Positions 1 through 7,300 of a stretch of 9,937 nt of DNA are shown here, one piece after another. The number at the start of each line of letters is the position of its first letter. Within the stretch, counting starts at the first letter, position 1. The position numbers were made by a program, and so were the translations under genes. The DNA comes from an uncultured Hungatella sp. Its GTDB lineage: Bacteria > Bacillota > Clostridia > Lachnospirales > Lachnospiraceae. The notes under the pieces are model-generated. The model was not told the origin of the DNA. It ran no database searches and saw nothing but the letters and a program-made list of their open reading frames with translations. The stretch spans positions 1 through 9,937 of the forward strand of contig CAUEKH010000065.1 of NCBI GenBank assembly GCA_959018155.1, read 5' to 3'.

Positions 1-1269
<1,269 letters not shown>

Positions 1270-1818
1270 TCACGATAACTGCAGCTTTGACAAACTGCTG
1301 CGCAGCTTAACTATCTGCGTCTTAATGCTGGAATCCACGACCCGGTCACCGATACGGATAACAAGACCGCCGATGATGGACGGATCCACCTGATACTCCA
1401 TCTCGAATTCCACATACTGCGTCGTTTCCAGAAGCCGTTTTACCAAAGCGGCCTTCTGTTCCTCTTTTAATTCAATGGCGCTCACCACATGGGCCACGCC
1501 AATCTTCTTATATTCTTTGACAATCGTGATAAAATAATCACAGATGGCAGGAATATCCTTCTGTCTGCCCTTTTCGACAATGACTGTCAGAAAGCCCATC
1601 AAGTCGTCCGATACACGGCCGGCAAAGATGTTCTGGATGATACCAGTTTTCTCTTCCTTCACAATCTTAGGATTGTCCAGAAGCTCCGCCAGTTCCGGGT
1701 TTTCCTTCCAGATGAGCCGCAGGCCCTTCACCTCTTCAAATACGGTGTCAAGCTTCTGCTTTTCGATGGCTTCCTCAAACAATGCGTCGCCGTATACCTT
1801 CGATACTAGCTTTGCCAT
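1270..1818 (-). CDS. atpH: F1 ATP synthase subunit delta
   Basis: Delta (OSCP-like) subunit, 182 residues, the usual length. It sits on top of the F1 head and joins it to the b-subunit peripheral stalk. The N-terminal helical domain starts MAKLVSKVYGDALFEEA, a typical delta opening. Residues 80-92 carry the family pattern around EKGRQKDIPAI. The C-terminal signature lies at about 144-165, including DPSIIGGLVIRIGDRVVDSS. The ATG at 1818 lies inside the end of atpF, giving a 13-base overlap (1806-1818), which suggests translational coupling. The ribosome binding site upstream of this start is weak (a GGTGAGAG-like stretch), in keeping with coupling. The gene is intact and the call is secure. 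Confidence 0.96.
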   Translation of the reverse strand: MAKLVSKVYGDALFEEAIEKQKLDTVFEEVKGLRLIWKENPELAELLDNPKIVKEEKTGIIQNIFAGRVSDDLMGFLTVIVEKGRQKDIPAICDYFITIVKEYKKIGVAHVVSAIELKEEQKAALVKRLLETTQYVEFEMEYQVDPSIIGGLVIRIGDRVVDSSIKTQIVKLRSSLSKLQLS

Positions 1819-2321
1819 GTACTCTCACCCATCTCTTTCAAAGTTTCCTCAATCAGGGTATCATGTACCGTCGTGTCAATGGAAGCAGCCACAACCTTAC
1901 CGGCCATGACGGAAGCGATTGATACGATCTGTTCCTTCATATCGTCAAGCGCTTTCTTCCTCTCCAGTTCAACTTCGCGGTTACCCCTCTCTACTATGCG
2001 GTTCGCTTCTTCCCTGGCTTCTGCAATAATCTCTGCCTCACGCTGCTTCGCACGCTTTCTGGCATCCTCTAATATCTGTTCCGCCTCTTTATTGACCGCG
2101 ACAAGCTTCGCCTCATACTCTTCCTTCAAAGCGTGTGCGGCTTCCTTATCATCAGCGGCATTCTTTAACTCTCCCGCAATCTTCTCTCTTCTTCTCTCCA
2201 GCGCATCGCGCACCGGGTTGAACAGCAGATACGACAGCGCAAAGAACAGAATAAATACGTTGATGCCTGTTACAAAAGCATCGAAAAGCAGCTGTGGGTC
2301 AAATCCCAATAATCTATCCAA
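1806..2321 (-). CDS. atpF: Fo ATP synthase subunit b
   Basis: Subunit b, 171 residues, forms the peripheral stalk that holds F1 still against the rotating c ring. One N-terminal membrane helix lies at about residues 13-36 (centred on GINVFILFFALSYLLF). It is followed by a long, highly charged region at about 40-132, rich in Glu, Lys, Arg and Ala, which fits the dimeric coiled coil. The C-terminal part (about 133-165) should contact delta. The start codon is TTG at 2321-2319, not ATG. It is well supported by an AGGAGG at 2329-2334 with a 7-base spacer, and by the membrane helix falling at the expected distance from the N-terminus. The gene is 43 bases downstream of atpE and overlaps atpH by 13 bases. 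Only one b-type gene is present, so this looks like a homodimeric stalk rather than a b/b' pair. Confidence 0.95.
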   Translation of the reverse strand: MDRLLGFDPQLLFDAFVTGINVFILFFALSYLLFNPVRDALERRREKIAGELKNAADDKEAAHALKEEYEAKLVAVNKEAEQILEDARKRAKQREAEIIAEAREEANRIVERGNREVELERKKALDDMKEQIVSIASVMAGKVVAASIDTTVHDTLIEETLKEMGESTWQS

Positions 2322-2328
2322 GGTTTCG

Positions 2329-2334
2329 CCTCCT
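2329..2334 (-). promoter_or_regulatory. Ribosome binding site fixing the TTG start of atpF
   Basis: The minus strand reads AGGAGG here, with 7 bases to the TTG at 2321-2319. No in-frame ATG is available at a sensible distance upstream of the membrane helix, so this site decides the start. Confidence 0.8.
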
Positions 2335-2364
2335 CTCGCTCTCTATTCTTATCCGTTCTTCTCT

Positions 2365-3356
<992 letters not shown>

Positions 3357-3404
3357 ACGCTTAAGCCTCCTTTCTTACGAAATCACACCGATCCGCCCGG
3401 GACA

Positions 3405-3806
3405 TTACTCTTCTTTCTTTCCCCTGGATAAGATCCTGTGTATAACAGGCTGAAGATATGCACCAGCCTTGAGTCCGAGGACTCCGATTACTAGGGCAAC
3501 CGCATTGATCCGGTCCGGAAAATAAACCACAACAATCACAAGGACCGCAAAAAGCACAATATAACGGATAACAGAACCAATCACCGTCCGTTTCTGGACT
3601 GTAGATGGGTCACCCGTCTTCATGGAGCGGTCCGTAATCTCCGCCATGGAAATAAACATGGCGAGAGCGAGAACCATCCCCAGCAGAAGTCCGAGAAAAA
3701 CCGACGTCCTCGGATACACAATCCCGGCCACAGCCATGGCTGCCAGCGTAAAAAGTATGATACCACATGAAACCTCAAGCACCAGATTCTTTGTTTCCTT
3801 CCCCAA
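3405..3806 (-). CDS. atpI: ATP synthase protein I (AtpI family)
   Basis: Small accessory membrane protein of the ATP synthase operon. In other bacteria AtpI helps assemble the c ring and, with AtpZ, has been linked to Mg2+ uptake; which role applies here is not visible. Four hydrophobic segments (about residues 11-31, 35-55, 78-96 and 101-122 of a 133-residue product) and a basic C-terminal tail match the family, but sequence conservation is low, so position in the operon carries much of the call. The longest frame begins at a TTG at 3830 that overlaps the atpZ stop by 4 bases. I prefer the TTG at 3806, because GGGAGG at 3816-3821 lies 9 bases upstream of it and the product then starts just before the first membrane segment, as is usual. 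The alternative adds 8 residues. Confidence 0.85.
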   Translation of the reverse strand: MGKETKNLVLEVSCGIILFTLAAMAVAGIVYPRTSVFLGLLLGMVLALAMFISMAEITDRSMKTGDPSTVQKRTVIGSVIRYIVLFAVLVIVVVYFPDRINAVALVIGVLGLKAGAYLQPVIHRILSRGKKEE

Positions 3807-3815
3807 TTCACAAAT

Positions 3816-3821
3816 CCTCCC
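3816..3821 (-). promoter_or_regulatory. Ribosome binding site favouring the internal TTG start of atpI
   Basis: The minus strand reads GGGAGG, 9 bases before the TTG at 3806-3804. The alternative TTG at 3830 has no comparable purine-rich site. The site lies just downstream of the atpZ stop codon (3829-3827). Confidence 0.65.
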
Positions 3822-3826
3822 GTCTC

Positions 3827-4162
3827 TCAAAGTTTCTCATCGTCATCATGTCTCCTTACCCGGCTGGGCTGCTTCGGCTTGTGCACCGGAGGGCGCACTT
3901 CCTTTTTCTTCTCCTGCTGTGCCTTCTCCTCTTCCTTTTTCTCCTCCCGCTCATTCATCTTGAGCGTCGTCATGGCCACCTTGTAGCCATTCCAGCCGCC
4001 CGCGAGAAATCCCAGGAACATCAAAAAAATTGTAAGGTTCGTTCCGGCATACTTGTCAATCCAGCTGCCGGCAAGAATACAGACGAAAACAGGCACCATG
4101 ACGCTTAATCCAAGCTGTGTTACCATCATAAGATTCCTCATCACGCTCTTTTTATGGCGCAC
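3827..4162 (-). CDS. atpZ: AtpZ-like first gene of the ATP synthase operon
   Basis: Small membrane protein of the AtpZ/AtpI group (ATPase_gene1 type). A homologous Bacillus gene has been implicated with atpI in Mg2+ uptake; otherwise the role is poorly defined. From the GTG at 4162 it has 111 residues, with two hydrophobic helices: about 17-32 (LGLSVMVPVFVCILAG) and about 43-58, ending in a GGWNGY motif. The family hallmark GSWIDK sits between them. An unusually long charged tail of about 43 residues follows, rich in Glu and Lys, then Pro/Arg, ending in DDDEKL. The longest frame begins at an ATG at 4222, but that codon lies between the -35 and -10 promoter elements and cannot be in the mRNA. 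The GTG has AGGTGG at 4167-4172 (4-base spacer). The stop is separated from the preferred atpI start by about 20 bases. Confidence 0.82.
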   Translation of the reverse strand: MRHKKSVMRNLMMVTQLGLSVMVPVFVCILAGSWIDKYAGTNLTIFLMFLGFLAGGWNGYKVAMTTLKMNEREEKKEEEKAQQEKKKEVRPPVHKPKQPSRVRRHDDDEKL

Positions 4163-4166
4163 AAAT

Positions 4167-4172
4167 CCACCT
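4167..4172 (-). promoter_or_regulatory. Probable ribosome binding site for the GTG start of atpZ
   Basis: The minus strand reads AGGTGG, followed by ATTT and GTG at 4162-4160. The spacer is short, so this is a moderate assignment. Other candidates (ATG at 4192 or 4183, GTG/ATG at 4144-4139) lack a better-placed site. Confidence 0.5.
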
Positions 4173-4201
4173 GCTTTCCGCATTCCGCACATATACAAGG
4201 T

Positions 4202-4230
4202 ATTATACCTAATAATTTTCATTTTGTCTA
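4202..4230 (-). promoter_or_regulatory. Sigma-A-type promoter of the ATP synthase operon
   Basis: On the minus strand a -35 element TAGACA (4230-4225, five of six matches to consensus) is followed by exactly 17 bases and a perfect -10 TATAAT (4207-4202). Transcription would begin near 4195, leaving a leader of roughly 33 bases before the GTG of atpZ. It lies downstream of the surface-protein terminator and directly before the first atp gene, where an operon promoter is expected. No extended -10 TG is present. Confidence 0.75.
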
Positions 4231-4245
4231 TTATGTAAAGAAATT

Positions 4246-4286
4246 TTACTGGTTTTTAATGGAAGATATACAAATTACTGGTTTTT
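4246..4286 (-). repeat. 12-bp direct repeat upstream of the atp promoter
   Basis: The plus-strand sequence TTACTGGTTTTT occurs twice, at 4246-4257 and 4275-4286 (AAAAACCAGTAA on the coding strand), 29 bases apart start to start. The nearer copy begins 16 bases upstream of the -35 element. The position and a spacing near three helical turns would suit a regulator site, but no regulator is identified and chance in AT-rich DNA is possible. Confidence 0.5.
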
Positions 4287-4307
4287 GTACATTTATTTAT
4301 ACAAAAA
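4282..4307. repeat. AT-rich inverted repeat overlapping the terminator
   Basis: TTTTTGTA at 4282-4289 pairs with TACAAAAA at 4300-4307 across a 10-base spacer. The right arm shares five A residues with the outer end of the terminator stem, and the left arm shares bases with the direct repeat, so these structures could compete. It may be only the U-rich tail of the terminator folding on itself. Confidence 0.4.
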
Positions 4308-4352
4308 CAGAGGGGCGCGCCAGTATATTATGGCTGCTTCCCCTCTGTTTTT
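4303..4352 (-). terminator. Rho-independent terminator after the surface-protein gene
   Basis: A perfect 13-base inverted repeat, AAAAACAGAGGGG at 4303-4315 with CCCCTCTGTTTTT at 4340-4352, encloses a 24-base loop. The loop can itself form a small inner stem (GCCA 4319-4322 with TGGC 4331-4334). Each strand ends the stem in a run of five T followed by AT-rich sequence, so it could work in both directions. Its place 20 bases past the stop codon at 4373 fits termination of the leftward transcript and insulation of the atp promoter. Confidence 0.88.
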
Positions 4353-4372
4353 ATCATTTTTCTTAAATTAAT

Positions 4373-7300
4373 TTAGTTTTTTCTACACTTTTCCCTTTTC
4401 TTTTCAGAAAAGTAGAGTTCCAGCGCCACAACTCCCAGAAGCACTGTCGCAATCATGGCAAACGGTACACCGTTCCTGTCTCCGGTCTTTGGAAGTTTTC
4501 CAATCTCGCCGTCAATGGTAAAGCCATAGTAGGCCAGCGGCACTGCTTCGTCATCCAGCAGTACAAGCGTATAGTTATCCGGCGGAAGTTCTACTTCAAT
4601 CCGGCCCGACTGATCGGTGCGCCCGCGGTAAACGGATTCCACCTTCGAATTCAGTATCTCAACATCCGTCTCCTCAGTCACCGGCACTTTAATTACCGTC
4701 GTTCCCCCTGGCTTCTGCTCGGTCGGCACTTCCGGCGGATTCTCCGGAAGGGACGGGTACTTGTTTCCATTTCCGGTCTCTGAACCATTTTCCTGTGGGG
4801 TGACACCCGGTCCGGTCTGATTTCCATCCCCTTTGTTACCACTTGGTTTTCCATGGGATCCATTCTGGTTGGAATTGCCGCTATTCTGGTTATTGTCGTC
4901 CGGGGTATTATCCGGTTTGTTATCGTCCGGGGTGTTGCCATCCGGTTTATTGTCCGGCTTGTTGTCCGGGGTATTGTCATCTGGTTTATTGTCTGAATTA
5001 TTGTCATCCGGGATATTGTCATCTGGTTTGTTGTCCGGCTTATTGTCATCCGGCTCATCCTTGCCATCTTCCCCTTCCGGCTTCTTCTGGCTTCCGATGA
5101 CTATTTCGGTCTCCTGTGTACCATCATGGCCTTTACCGATTTCTTTCTCTTCCCCTTTTGCTTCCACTGTATACGAGGTAGTGGTATTCTTATCATACCC
5201 ATCAGGCGCTTCCAGTTCAGCGACTACAAACGAACCGTAGGGGACATCCTCAAACCGGAAGTTTCCATCTTTATCGCTTATGGCAGTCTGCCCGTTGTAC
5301 AGATTCTCTTTTGTAAATTCTGTAGTACCGGCCGGGAACAAACCAATTTCAGCGCCCTCCAGTCCCTCTTTCGTTTCACTGTCACAGCGATTTCCATTTA
5401 TCGTATACCGCTTCCACCAGTTCACAACGTCTATCGCATTTCCGACTATCTCATTTCCGGCTTCGTCATTTAAGGCGATTTCATTCTTATCATCTACCTT
5501 CAGGATATAGGTTTTCCCTTCCGGCAGCTGGTACGGCTCTGTCAGCCCGCTCTTTTCCAGTTCCGTCACCCGGTACGTTCCCGGAAGTAAATCGTCTAAA
5601 ATGATTCGTCCTTCCTGCCCGGTTTCCGCCTCCATCCAGTTTCCTGCTTTGGCCTCTGACGGAGTCGCTGTCACAACGCCTTCTTTTACTGTCGCGAACC
5701 GGCTGATTGTTTCTCCCGCAAACAGTCCGTCACTCTCTGTATCCTGGTATGTAATCCGGAATCGGTAACCGTCATCTGCTTTTTTCTTTGCTTTCTCAGC
5801 CGGAGAATCGCTCTCCGTCTCCACCCATTTCTGTACACTCATGGAAAACTCCGCCTTCCGGTTGGTGAAGACCTGACTTTCGTCTTCCGTCACTCCCTCA
5901 TTGGTAATAACGCAATTTTCACCGCCTGTGATGGTGAGTTCGTGATGGATAAGATTTCCCTCCTCATCCATATCCCTGTAATATCCGGGTTCCGGATTCG
6001 TCTCCACCACATAATAGCTGCCAGCAATCAGCGCCGGAGTGTCGCTGTCTGCCTGCCTTGTCAGATATGGTTCTCCCACTTCATTTACGACAAGATCCGT
6101 ATCGGAATCAGGCGCCGGCAGAGTATAACAGGACTCTGTTTTATCCAGAATCAGACGGCAGATCTTAGAACCTGCACTGGTAAACACATCGAAATCCACA
6201 TGTTTTAATATCCCGCCCTGCTCACTTTCCTCCGCGTCCACCTTGTTAATGCGGATAGTTCCGTTCTTGTGAACATTATCATATACAATATTCTCAGGAG
6301 TTCCTTTAAAATCAGAATGATCGCTTGAGTCCCCTGGGACTCCCTGTCCTACCGGAATCTTGTTTACTACTTTTACCTGGTAAACAGTCTCATTCCTTTC
6401 ATATCCTGTGACCTTCTGATTCGCTGCCTCCGCCACATAGTATGTACCGTAAGCTACACCGTAGAATGCAAAGGTACCGTCAGCCTGGCTGACACCTTCA
6501 TTGGAGACTTCCTCTCCATTCCTGCCGCCCTCTCTGACCATATTTCCATTTTGGTCATACAGGTTAAAACAGATTCCTGCAAGGGGCTTCCTCTGAGCAT
6601 TTCCATCTGCATCGTAATAGAGCGCATACTTATGGCCCTTTACCTCTGTAGATGCTGTATCAGTGAAAATAAGCTGGTTTTTCGCATCATCCCACTTTAC
6701 CGCAGACGCCATGCCATCCGGCTGTTTTTCCACCCTGATATTCGTCACTTTACCGTTGCTCAGCGTTATCTGGTAAGTATTGGTGTCGATTTCAAAATGT
6801 GCCGGTTCCAGGTACTCCCGCAAATAGTACGTCCCGTCGAGAAGGCCATCTGAACTCACATAACTTGCATGAAGAATTCTGTTTTCAAAATACACCATCT
6901 CTTTCTTTTCAACCAGTTCTCCCGGCAGACCGGCGTCTTCTATAAAAGCCTCATAAGCCTCGGATTTTTCTGTCGTAAGCACATAGTCCGGGTTCGTCGA
7001 AGTGCCCTCCACCGAAGTGTCGTCCTTCTGGCGTAAAAATGCCACCGGTTCGTTGCCAGCATCATCCAAAGACAAAACGAACTCCGCTCCTCTTAAAGGC
7101 AGATTATCTGGCGTCTGCTTGGAAAGTTTTAAATTAGTTCGCAATGGTTTATTAATAATTGTAACATTACCATTCTCTGCTTTTTCCACATATTTTCCGT
7201 CTATATCAATAGCGGGATCGTCTATCGTTCCAGCCACGGAAACTGTCACATCACCTTTGACAATCGGGACAAAACCTTCCGGTGTTTTAGTCTCCACCAA

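Noticed and set aside
3384..3404. Terminator or internal promoter between atpI and atpB
   Set aside because: The 48-base gap contains only a ribosome binding site for atpB; I saw no stable hairpin with a T run and no good -35/-10 pair.
4160..4372. Riboswitch or small RNA gene in the intergenic region
   Set aside because: The expected atp leader is only about 33 bases, too short for a riboswitch, and the rest is accounted for by a terminator, short repeats and a promoter.
4889..5056. CRISPR-like repeat array
   Set aside because: The repetition is of 12-15 base units inside an open reading frame, without equal spacers or a palindromic repeat; it is a coding repeat.
4693..5067. Second minus-strand frame of 124 codons across the stalk region
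   Set aside because: It lies within the surface-protein gene in another frame; its Thr/Ile/Arg/Met-rich repetitive product is a by-product of the tandem repeat.
4833..5240. Plus-strand open frame of 135 codons rich in Leu, Ser and Gly, opposite the stalk repeat
   Set aside because: It is the antisense reading of the Asp/Asn/Pro repeat; the regular LLSSGVLSG pattern follows from the repeat, and there is no ribosome binding site or family resemblance.
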